A stretch of DNA of 39,737 bases from an uncultured Brevundimonas sp. (GTDB lineage: Bacteria; Pseudomonadota; Alphaproteobacteria; Caulobacterales; Caulobacteraceae). This document shows positions 32,473 to 39,737 of this stretch, in pieces. The notes under the pieces are model-generated. The model worked only from the letters and a program-made list of their open reading frames with translations. It was not told the origin of the DNA and searched no databases. The position numbers and the translations under genes are program-made. The stretch lies in assembly GCF_943913055.1 (NCBI RefSeq), contig NZ_CALTWS010000001.1:1-39737 (forward strand). The letters are read 5' to 3'. Each line of letters starts with the position of its first letter. Positions within the stretch are counted from its first letter, which is position 1.

Positions 32473-35400
32473 CAGGGCTCACCAGATAGATGCGGAAGTA
32501 AGGCCACGGGAATTCGATCACGCCATCATTGCGGTCCTTGGCGTAGGTGGCGCGCTCCACCGATCGTCGCAGCGACACGGCAAGGATCAGATCTTCGCCT
32601 CGCGCCTCGAGGAGGTCTGCGAGACGGCCGCGATCAACGGTCAGCCTGTCCCCCGGGTGGTTTTCGTGCTCGCGCCCCCGGCGCGACGTCCACGTCCACG
32701 ATTCCGCCCGGAACATCTCGCCGCAGGAATCCCGCCAAACGCGACCTTCCGCGTCTGCAGTCAAGCCGAGCGCCGCGACAAGGTCATCACCTGGGCGCGG
32801 CCCGGGCCAGCCAAGGCTTCCACCGACCCAGCCGTCGCGCTCGTCCAGTCCCTTCTCGGGCGACGGCTCCCGAATCCAGCCTTTCAGGCGCAGCGCACCG
32901 CGGCCGATCTCGTCGTCCCCAGCGGAAGGCAGGCTGTAGACATTGAACTCCCCGCTGAGCTGCATCGATCTCAGAAGCGACGGTCCGCCGGCCCTTGAGA
33001 CGAACGCACTGCGAAGGGTTACCTGCTCCTGACGGTTTTCGTCGCCGGACGTCCAGCTCCCCCAGACACAGAGATCGGGCTCGTCCAGGCGAACGATCGC
33101 ATCCAGTCGGCGTCGGCTGATACCCCAGCGCCAGGTATGATCGTCATAGCTTTCAGGCGCCGGCAGGGGCGGAAGCCGGACGGGGTCGCGCCGATCCGAG
33201 ACCCACCGACCATCCGCTCGCGTTAGGCCTTCCCGCTCGAGCCATTGAGAAAACTCATCGGGAGCGCCGGGCTCCGCATAGGGATCGAGCCGCGTCGGCC
33301 GCGTCCTCAGAAGTTCACCTGCCGTCAGCATCAGCCCGTGATAGCCGTAGTAGTCACGAAGACCTTCGGAGGCTGGGGTCATGCCCTGACCTGCATAGGT
33401 TTCCATCGACTCGAAAATACCTCGGTTGTGTCGCGGGTCGTCCCGCACGTCGTCGCGCCCCGCCACGCCGAAGACGCGCTCGACCTGCAGGGTCGCCATA
33501 TGTTCGACGCGGGCGGTCGAGGCTCCGAAGCAACGGCCGAGCGGGGAGAACATGTATCGCCCGGCGTCCAGGCCGAAGGCATAGGTTTCCTTGAGCGCGT
33601 CGGTTTTATCGCCGTCGGCGTCATAGTCCGAGCGACTGACCGCGACCGGGGCGCTCGCGGGGGCGTTGATCGCCTCGAGCCATCGCTGTTCCGTGGGCTC
33701 GAGCACCACCCTCCCCGACCGCCCATGCGTCAAGATCAGCTCCGCCGCCAATCCGCGGATCAGCACGTGATCCGTCTCTAACCAAGCCCGGGCCAAGCCC
33801 ACCGTTTCCGCAGACAGGGGCGTGCAGCCATCCACGGCCGCGCGGTTCAGTCCCAGGAGAAGCCACTGTCGGGCATGAAGCGCGTAGAAGGGCAGTCGTT
33901 GGTCCGCATAGGGTCCGGCGCCGCCCTGCCGGGCCAGATCGAGGAGCGGCGCCAAGGTCTCGACGACCCCCAGTTCGGCAAGCGCGCGCACCGCATGGGC
34001 GTGGGCCCATCTCAGCGTTCCGGTCGGCGAGCCCAGTCCCGTCCAGAGATAGCCGGCCAAGGCCGAACGCAATTCGGCAGGCGGGTGGAGGGCTTCCCGC
34101 CACTGGCCGTCCCCGTCCTCGTCCGTCAGCAGAGGATCGAGCAGTCCAAGACCGTAGCGAAGCCCTTCATCCGCTTCGTCGGGGGTCAGTTTTTCCGCCG
34201 CAAACCGCGCGAGCTGGAAAAGTCCATCTGCAGAGTACAGCCCGACGCCGTCCGCGAACCCAGCGAGCACCGCATCCACGATCTCCGCCCGGGTAACCAC
34301 TCCGGCCAACCGTTCGAGGTCCACCGTCTGGTACTGGGCGCTGAGGTAAACCTTGGCTGGATTGGCGCGACACACCTGCAATGCGACGCGCTTGATCGTA
34401 GACTTGACCGCGAGACGCGAGAGGGTCGCAATGGGGATACACTCGACCAGGCCGCGAAGACTGTAGGTTTCGAAATCCGGTAGTTGGCTGATGGCGAGGA
34501 CAACCGCGTCCTCCTGTCCGGCACCGGCGCGCGCGAAGGCCTCGCGGAACAGCTCATCCGTGCCCCAAGGCGCTTCGCCGGCCCTGACCCGTCGCTGGGC
34601 GGTGCGCATATCGTCCGCATCGGTCGGATCGAGCTTCTTGAAGATCGCGTTCCAGTAGGGTCGCCCCCGTTCTGACCGATCACCGCGCCACATCTCTTCT
34701 TTCGTGGGGTTGGCAACGGGGAAATCGCTCTCCGCCACCAGGGGCTCCGGCAGGTTGAGGACGCCCGGATCGAGCCCGAGGCGCACTGCCAGGCCCCGCA
34801 ATTCTTCGAGATCCTTCGCGGTTCTGGATCCCATTCTGAGATAGCGGAAGGCGATCGCGATCCCGGCCTCTCGCGTGTTTGCATCCGGTGCGGTCTCAAG
34901 GAAGGCGTCGAGTTGATCCTTGTGGTTCCAGAGGCCCGGCACCCCGGCGAACGCCAAGCTGTCCCGAGGCGTGAGTTGACCGCGCTTGATGAGGGCCTCG
35001 ACGGCTTCGGACAGGAGGCGCTCGTCGTCGCCGAAGCGGCGGTCGCGCCACCGACTCAGGAGGGTGAACAAGGACGCTGGATCGAGCCCGGCCACCGCAT
35101 CGATCGTCCCGTCCCAGTCGAAGTATTTGTCCCGGGCAACGAGAGACCGGGTTAGCTCCCCGACGCGGGACATGCGGTAGGCGGTCTCGGCGCGGGCGAC
35201 GCCGGGCGCTTCGGCAACGCGGGCCAAGTGCAGGAAACACTCCCAGCGCGGGATGTTCTCATCCCCGATCCGGCTGAGGATCTCGATGGCGCGATCAAAA
35301 TGGGCCCGGGCCTCTGGTTCGCTCACCGTGAAAATCGCCCTCGCTAGGGCCAACAGGCTTTGCCCTTGGGTATCGGCTTCGTCCCTGACCGCCTCGACTC

Positions 35401-38400
35401 GGGCGCGCGCGAGGCCCGCATAGTGGAGCGCGTCGCTCGCGCACCGCTTCGTGCGACCGAACAGGTGCGACATCCGGGTCAAGGCCTCAATCGTCGGCGT
35501 ATGCACCGTGCCGGCCACCCAGGCCCGAAGCGCGCGGCGCCGCTTGGCCGTAGCCATACCGTTACGGCAAAGGATCGCGGCTCGTTCGACGGCAATATCG
35601 CTCAGGGTCGAGAAGCCTTCGCGGTACTCGGACTGTCTCGCCTGTTCGGAGGCCTTCTCAGCCTGAACGATCCGAGCGTCGAGTCCGCCGGACGCCACCC
35701 GCCCGGTTACGACATCCGCCCCGAGGACGGACCAAGGCAGAATCGCCCCGGTCTCCGACTTGAAGATGCGGGCCTCCTCGCTACGACCGTAGGAGGCCAA
35801 GAGATCCTTACGGATGGCGTCGGACGCCAGATCCAGGAGATCGAGCGCGCCTCCGCGAAGTGCGGCGCGCAGGGCGTATGCGCGCAGAAGCGCGGGCTTT
35901 CCGTGCCCAAGCCGGGCGGACAGATCGTGAGGCAGTTTCTCCGGCACGACGCGGTCGAGAATCTGCGCCCAGGCCTCGAACTCCGCCGGTAAGGTCAGCA
36001 CCGCCGTTTCGATTGCCGCGGCGACGGCCTGCAAGACCGGCCATGGATCGCTCCACTCGTCGAGCTCCTTGAGCTTCAATCGCTTAAACGACAGAAGGCG
36101 GAGCAGTCGCTTCAGAGGTCCCGCGTCGAGAGCGCGTCCGGCGTTTCGGAGCTCCAGCGCTAGGGCGAGCAGGAGCCATACGTTGTTGCGCGCCCCAATG
36201 CCCAGTGCCTGCACGTCCTCGAAGTGTCCCAGATCAATCAGACGACGCGCCAGCATCCGCCCGGCGATGAAGGCCACAGGCCGGTGCGTCCAACGCCGCA
36301 GGAAGGCCGCCGCCTGCCGGGGGCCGTGGACGCGGAGAACGGCGTAGGCGAGGGTCACCCGGTCCTCGTGGTCCACAGTCTCGTCCCGCTCCCGCGGATC
36401 GCCGCGAGGCCGCCGCGCCCAGCTGTCGAGCCATTCCAGTGCCATACGCAGGCGGCTGGCCGCGTCGCCGGACAGCCGCGGATGATCCGCCATGATCGCC
36501 GCATCATAGGCGTGGTGGGCCCCCATCCAGTCAGACCCGAAGGTGCGTCGTGCGACCAGCTCCTCGACGCGATCGGGCGCTATCAGGGCGGATGCGAGTT
36601 CGACGTTGTTCTGGATCAGGCTGATCTGTCGGCCTTCACCGGCCGTCTCCCCGGCGGCCCTGACGGCGAGCTTCACCGCATCGAGATAGCGGTGGGTGCG
36701 GAGACAGGCTCTCAACGCGAAAATCAGCCGCTGAACCTCGACATCGCGTCGCTCGAGCGGATTGGTCTCGGGGAGGTCCTTGCCAGACAAGGCCAGGTCG
36801 ACGAGCTCCGCGTGAAATCCGCCGTCCAACAAGAGTTCGGGCAATGCGGAGGCGACGTAAGCGCTTTCAGAGGCCTGCGGACGCAGCGTCTCCACGAAAT
36901 CGATCAGTCGTTCACGTGGCGGCTTAAACGTGTCACGGAACCAGGTCTCGACGGGTTCATCCCGGAAGTGGAGGCTGTCTCCAGCGATCCGCAAAGGCGG
37001 ACCAAGGTCAGTAGCGAAGCTGCGGATCGCACCTTCGGGAACGTCGGACAGCTTCGCGAGGACGCCGATGGGAACCAGAGGTCTCAACGTCGCCAGCCCG
37101 ACGCAGATGCGATCAACCTGCTCGGCCGCCACGCCGCCTGTCTCGCTCTTGAGCTTGTTGACGGCGCCCTGCAGCAGCCCGCCGATGGCGGCGGCCACCG
37201 TGGTCGGTTCCGGCCCTAAAGCCTTGAGGACCGCGGACAAGCTGGCGTCGCCCTGCAAGGCGAGCGCTTGGACGCGGGGGTTGTGCGAGCTGAGGTAGGC
37301 GAACTCCGCCACGTCCTTTGGTGTCGCCTTGGAGAACCTGCTCCGAAGATGTTGCCCGGTCTCCATCTCATTGAACGGCTCAAGCTCAATGTGTTCAGCC
37401 TCGGCGGGCGGGTCGAAGTCGACGACACGATGGCTGCGGCTCGTGAACACCAGCCGAACGCCCTCAGGAATGGGCATGCGGATCAAGTCGCGGACGAAAG
37501 ACCCCGGATCCCCCTGTTCGCGCGCCGCCGTCTCGGCATTGTCCGCTGCATCCACGATCACGCAGATCACAGCGGTCGGGTCCAAGGCGCGGATGTGTCG
37601 CGACGCCTGTTCCAGCCGGTAGGCGAACGCCCGCATATAGCCCTTGGCGTCGGCGTGACCGGCCGGGATCAGCGGATGGCACCACCCTCGCGATGCCATT
37701 TCGTTAGCTATCTGGACAAGGCCGTCACGGTGGCGGTGCCGGAAATCCAGGGCGTTGCGGTAAAGCCCGACCCCGTAACAATCGTAGAGGACCGCGACGG
37801 AGCCCTTCGGCATGCCCTGGGCCAATCGCGCGGCGAGGACGGATTTTCCGACCCCACCGTCCGCATGGATGACGATCGGCGCCCCGGCTCCCAGGATTTC
37901 GCGGAGAATGTCAGGCTCCTGCTTTCGCGCGATTGTCCCATCCGGCGAGGGGATTCTGGACGGGGCGGGAAACAGGTCCAGTTCCGAGGTTTTCAGAGCA
38001 CGCAGGATGTCGTCACGCCGGATCGTCGGGTTGGATTCAAACTCCGTCGTGGCCTTCCGGGTGACCAACTCCTTGAGCTGAACAGGCCCATCGACATCCG
38101 CTTCGGGAAGATAGCCGCGCAGGTCCTCGCTCAGCATGTTGCGCTGGTTCCACACGTCGGGCGCGGAGCCGTCGAAATCCAGGAGGCTGAAGAAGGCTTG
38201 GACCTGCTTGCCCTTCAGACCGGTAAACCGGACGAGGCTCGCGGCTGTATCGGCGTAGGTTAGGGCGGTGCCTTCGGCCAGCTGCTTCAGTGATGTCAGG
38301 ATCGGCTTGGAGAAGCGCCGGTTGCTGATGAACTGGAACCGTACGCGACCGGACGAGAAGGCTGCCGCGAGCTGTTTGAGCCTTACTCTGTAGCGCGCGC

Positions 38401-38728
38401 CGAAGCCTGCGAGGGTTTTCTCCAGTTCCGCGGGCGTCCAAGACTTGTTGACCCGGCGCGTCGAGTGTTTGAGCTGGACATAGTGGATCGCTCTGGCGTC
38501 AGCCGGACGTTCACTGCCGAAGTAAAGTCCGACGTCGATGAGTTCGTCGCCCAAGAGACCATCGGGGCCCTCCTTGTCGACGATGGACGCGCCCTCGATC
38601 GTGACAGCGGTTAGCCCGGATTGCGGTGACAGGAGCTTGAGACTCTGACGCGCCGCCCACGCGTAGTGGAACTGGTCACCATCACGGCTCGCCCGTACGA
38701 GATCACTGCCGCTCGTTTCGGACGACAT
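32453..38728 (-). CDS. Very large STAND/NACHT-type ATPase with N-terminal nuclease-like region (Avs-like)
   Basis: 2091 aa from ATG 38728 (MSSETSGSDLVRASRDGDQF); the frame is open upstream to a TTG at 38812, with no gain in conserved sequence. Residues 1-130 resemble a Cap4/DUF4297-type PD-(D/E)xK nuclease: VTIEGASIV, GDELIDVGLYF (Asp65) and IHYVQLKHS (Gln85, Lys87). The P-loop is HADGGVGKS (288-296), Walker B is ICVIVDAADNAE (388-399), and RLVFTSR (425-431) is the sensor. From about residue 480 a long helical array of repeat-like segments follows to about 1700, ending in a beta-rich tail. This layout is that of AVAST/Avs pattern-recognition proteins, which bind phage proteins through the C-terminal sensor and switch on the nuclease. 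Neighbours and fold support defence; the target is unknown. Confidence 0.78.
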   Translation of the reverse strand: MSSETSGSDLVRASRDGDQFHYAWAARQSLKLLSPQSGLTAVTIEGASIVDKEGPDGLLGDELIDVGLYFGSERPADARAIHYVQLKHSTRRVNKSWTPAELEKTLAGFGARYRVRLKQLAAAFSSGRVRFQFISNRRFSKPILTSLKQLAEGTALTYADTAASLVRFTGLKGKQVQAFFSLLDFDGSAPDVWNQRNMLSEDLRGYLPEADVDGPVQLKELVTRKATTEFESNPTIRRDDILRALKTSELDLFPAPSRIPSPDGTIARKQEPDILREILGAGAPIVIHADGGVGKSVLAARLAQGMPKGSVAVLYDCYGVGLYRNALDFRHRHRDGLVQIANEMASRGWCHPLIPAGHADAKGYMRAFAYRLEQASRHIRALDPTAVICVIVDAADNAETAAREQGDPGSFVRDLIRMPIPEGVRLVFTSRSHRVVDFDPPAEAEHIELEPFNEMETGQHLRSRFSKATPKDVAEFAYLSSHNPRVQALALQGDASLSAVLKALGPEPTTVAAAIGGLLQGAVNKLKSETGGVAAEQVDRICVGLATLRPLVPIGVLAKLSDVPEGAIRSFATDLGPPLRIAGDSLHFRDEPVETWFRDTFKPPRERLIDFVETLRPQASESAYVASALPELLLDGGFHAELVDLALSGKDLPETNPLERRDVEVQRLIFALRACLRTHRYLDAVKLAVRAAGETAGEGRQISLIQNNVELASALIAPDRVEELVARRTFGSDWMGAHHAYDAAIMADHPRLSGDAASRLRMALEWLDSWARRPRGDPRERDETVDHEDRVTLAYAVLRVHGPRQAAAFLRRWTHRPVAFIAGRMLARRLIDLGHFEDVQALGIGARNNVWLLLALALELRNAGRALDAGPLKRLLRLLSFKRLKLKELDEWSDPWPVLQAVAAAIETAVLTLPAEFEAWAQILDRVVPEKLPHDLSARLGHGKPALLRAYALRAALRGGALDLLDLASDAIRKDLLASYGRSEEARIFKSETGAILPWSVLGADVVTGRVASGGLDARIVQAEKASEQARQSEYREGFSTLSDIAVERAAILCRNGMATAKRRRALRAWVAGTVHTPTIEALTRMSHLFGRTKRCASDALHYAGLARARVEAVRDEADTQGQSLLALARAIFTVSEPEARAHFDRAIEILSRIGDENIPRWECFLHLARVAEAPGVARAETAYRMSRVGELTRSLVARDKYFDWDGTIDAVAGLDPASLFTLLSRWRDRRFGDDERLLSEAVEALIKRGQLTPRDSLAFAGVPGLWNHKDQLDAFLETAPDANTREAGIAIAFRYLRMGSRTAKDLEELRGLAVRLGLDPGVLNLPEPLVAESDFPVANPTKEEMWRGDRSERGRPYWNAIFKKLDPTDADDMRTAQRRVRAGEAPWGTDELFREAFARAGAGQEDAVVLAISQLPDFETYSLRGLVECIPIATLSRLAVKSTIKRVALQVCRANPAKVYLSAQYQTVDLERLAGVVTRAEIVDAVLAGFADGVGLYSADGLFQLARFAAEKLTPDEADEGLRYGLGLLDPLLTDEDGDGQWREALHPPAELRSALAGYLWTGLGSPTGTLRWAHAHAVRALAELGVVETLAPLLDLARQGGAGPYADQRLPFYALHARQWLLLGLNRAAVDGCTPLSAETVGLARAWLETDHVLIRGLAAELILTHGRSGRVVLEPTEQRWLEAINAPASAPVAVSRSDYDADGDKTDALKETYAFGLDAGRYMFSPLGRCFGASTARVEHMATLQVERVFGVAGRDDVRDDPRHNRGIFESMETYAGQGMTPASEGLRDYYGYHGLMLTAGELLRTRPTRLDPYAEPGAPDEFSQWLEREGLTRADGRWVSDRRDPVRLPPLPAPESYDDHTWRWGISRRRLDAIVRLDEPDLCVWGSWTSGDENRQEQVTLRSAFVSRAGGPSLLRSMQLSGEFNVYSLPSAGDDEIGRGALRLKGWIREPSPEKGLDERDGWVGGSLGWPGPRPGDDLVAALGLTADAEGRVWRDSCGEMFRAESWTWTSRRGREHENHPGDRLTVDRGRLADLLEARGEDLILAVSLRRSVERATYAKDRNDGVIEFPWPYFRIYLVSPDGIRTL

Positions 38729-38900
38729 CAAAGACAATCCAGAAGGTGCCACCAGAGCCTCTAAAGGGCACTCGCTGCCCGCCTTAGTGGAGCCGGTCGC
38801 AAAGAAAAACAACTCGACGGTGCTCTGTTGAAGGACAGTGCGTCATGATTCTCGCGTCGAACTTGGCCATCTGCAGGCAGCGGCGCGGGTGTCCCCGCCC
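38729..38900. other. Gap upstream of the large STAND gene
   Basis: 172 bp between the partial minus-strand gene and the STAND gene. No hairpin, repeat or convincing -10/-35 pair is apparent. The minus strand holds a T-rich stretch (TTGTTTTTCTTTGC) about 75 bp before the ATG, which might be part of a promoter. Confidence 0.35.
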
Positions 38901-39737
38901 TCACCAGCCGCGCCAGGCCCAATCCTCAATCGGCGGCAGTCGGTCAAACGGCGCCGAGCCGTCCAGCAGCGGATCCCGCACGTCCGCCTCCGCCAGCGCC
39001 CAAGCCCGCCAGCCGGGGTAGTCTTGGCTTGTCGCTACAGGCGAGGCGGCCGTGGCGGCGATGTAGGCGCGGATCGCTTCGGCCTCGCGATGACGCTCAG
39101 CCTGGTCGAGCAACCGCTTACCTAACGCCTCCTCCGCTTGGCGGTACGCTGTCTCGCGCCGTCGCTCAGCTTCAGCGGCCGCCCAGTCCGCCCTCCGCTT
39201 CGCATCGAACCGGCGGCGCTCGGCCAAGAACTCCAGCCCCGCCTCGATACTGGCAACAACTACCGGGAGCTGGCCTTCAAGCGGCGTCGTCAGCTCCTTG
39301 AACTCGGTCTGGATCGACAGCGACTCTCGGATTTTCAGGACCAAGTCGCCTGCCGGCACAGTGGCGCGCACGGTTTGACGCTTGGGGTCCCAACGCCGTT
39401 CGTCCTCAGTCGCCGGCCGGTGCACGATCTTGCCGCGCTCATAAAGCGCGAAGGGCAGGGTCTCGTCGCCGTCGGTCGCCGTCAGCAGCCCGCGCTCGGT
39501 CCCGACCACCAGAGACTTGCGCTCGAGTGCTTTTAGCACGGCGCTGGTCAGGCGCAGCCGGCGCTGAGCCAAGGGCGAGGTCAGGTCCTCGATATACTCC
39601 AGACCCCAACCGCGTTGGCGCGCTTCGCGGCGACGGCCAAGATTTTCGTCGATCCAGCTGCGGACGATCGGGTGGGCATGGCGCAGGTCTTTAGGCGGAG
39701 GGATCGGCTCGGCCTTTGCGAGGGCTGCTGCCAAGGC
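38901..39737 (-). CDS. Mobile-element-associated hypothetical protein, C-terminal part (5' end outside window)
   Basis: At least 277 residues; the frame is open to the right edge. Recognisable are PPPKDLRHAHPIVRSWIDEN, RLRLTSAVLKALERK, a basic coiled region (residues 170-230, RRRFDAKRRADWAAAEAERR) and the end RAWALAEADVRDPLLDGSAP. This layout recalls the C-terminal half of a family frequent in alphaproteobacterial islands whose N-terminus (outside here) begins with a helix-turn-helix-like WSEP motif; that is from memory. It is on the same strand as the STAND gene, 172 bp upstream. Confidence 0.55.
   Translation of the reverse strand, partial: ALAAALAKAEPIPPPKDLRHAHPIVRSWIDENLGRRREARQRGWGLEYIEDLTSPLAQRRLRLTSAVLKALERKSLVVGTERGLLTATDGDETLPFALYERGKIVHRPATEDERRWDPKRQTVRATVPAGDLVLKIRESLSIQTEFKELTTPLEGQLPVVVASIEAGLEFLAERRRFDAKRRADWAAAEAERRRETAYRQAEEALGKRLLDQAERHREAEAIRAYIAATAASPVATSQDYPGWRAWALAEADVRDPLLDGSAPFDRLPPIEDWAWRGW

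Larger units (their letters stand above)
25312..39737. mobile_element. Integrated genomic island with satellite-like genes and defence cargo, left part
   Basis: It starts at the tRNA-Lys fragment (25312) and has a tyrosine integrase, AlpA, RepA-like ATPase and a terminase small subunit, followed by probable anti-phage genes. No capsid, tail, large terminase, or conjugation gene lies inside the window. The right boundary, with an expected complete tRNA or matching repeat, is beyond 39737: no second copy of the fragment is visible to the edge. It is either a phage satellite of the PICI kind or a related integrative element. Confidence 0.75.

Noticed and set aside
36224..38263. Two 331-codon plus-strand frames opposite the STAND gene
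   Set aside because: They are in the antisense of conserved P-loop and repeat regions, with no recognisable protein and no promoter. Not genes.
1..39737. CRISPR array, rRNA, or insertion sequence
   Set aside because: No regularly spaced repeats, no rRNA-like sequence and no transposase gene were seen. The only tRNA-like sequence is the partial one at 25312.

Overview
The window is high-GC DNA with the gene content of a Caulobacterales alphaproteobacterium; Brevundimonas is the likeliest genus. Reasons are the strong GC3 bias, the Mla-type lipid operon with a STAS-MlaE fusion, the Anbu (proteasome-like) operon, the yjf/PspA cluster, UdgX, and REP-like GC palindromes of a kind common in this group. 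The genus is inferred from gene content and style, not from a marker gene.

Bases 1-25311 look like ordinary chromosome. The order is: the end of a UdgX uracil-DNA-binding protein; a four-gene MlaE-MlaF-MlaD-lipoprotein phospholipid transport operon; on the minus strand a two-subunit 3-oxoacid CoA-transferase with an overlooked 52-residue membrane protein between the subunits; a DUF459 SGNH protein, MBOAT O-acyltransferase and small membrane protein that probably modify an envelope glycan; a secreted S9 peptidase; the Anbu cluster (circularly permuted ATP-grasp, alpha-E, transglutaminase, Anbu peptidase); a TMEM43-like protein and a secreted beta-rich protein; a NarL-type two-component pair; a divergent yjf-type cluster (DUF1190, DUF350 and DUF2491 leftward; DUF2170, PspA and YjfC ATP-grasp rightward); and a 2'-5' RNA ligase-like protein. 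Two paired REP-like palindromes lie at 8775-8905 and 13008-13132.

At 25312 the character changes. The 3' half of a lysine-type tRNA lies on the minus strand without its 5' half, and a tyrosine integrase follows. This is the left end of a genomic island that runs past the right edge. Its first block is a tightly coupled rightward set: integrase, regulator-like protein, AlpA, a 43-aa ORF, RepA-like ATPase, a 73-aa Cys-rich ORF, a 31-aa ORF and a P27 terminase small subunit. There is no large terminase, capsid or tail gene in the window, so the block resembles a phage satellite (PICI-like) more than a prophage. A cluster of GGGACA/TGTCCC hexamers lies just after repA.

The second block (29977-38728) is probably anti-phage cargo. 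It holds a HEPN-type protein (pEK499_p136-like), a DUF4238 protein, a 245-aa helical protein, and a 2091-aa protein with an N-terminal PD-(D/E)xK-like region, a STAND/NACHT-type ATPase and about 1600 further residues. The large protein and its 245-aa neighbour overlap by 20 bp and resemble Avs-type pattern-recognition systems. The C-terminal part of one further minus-strand gene reaches the right edge.
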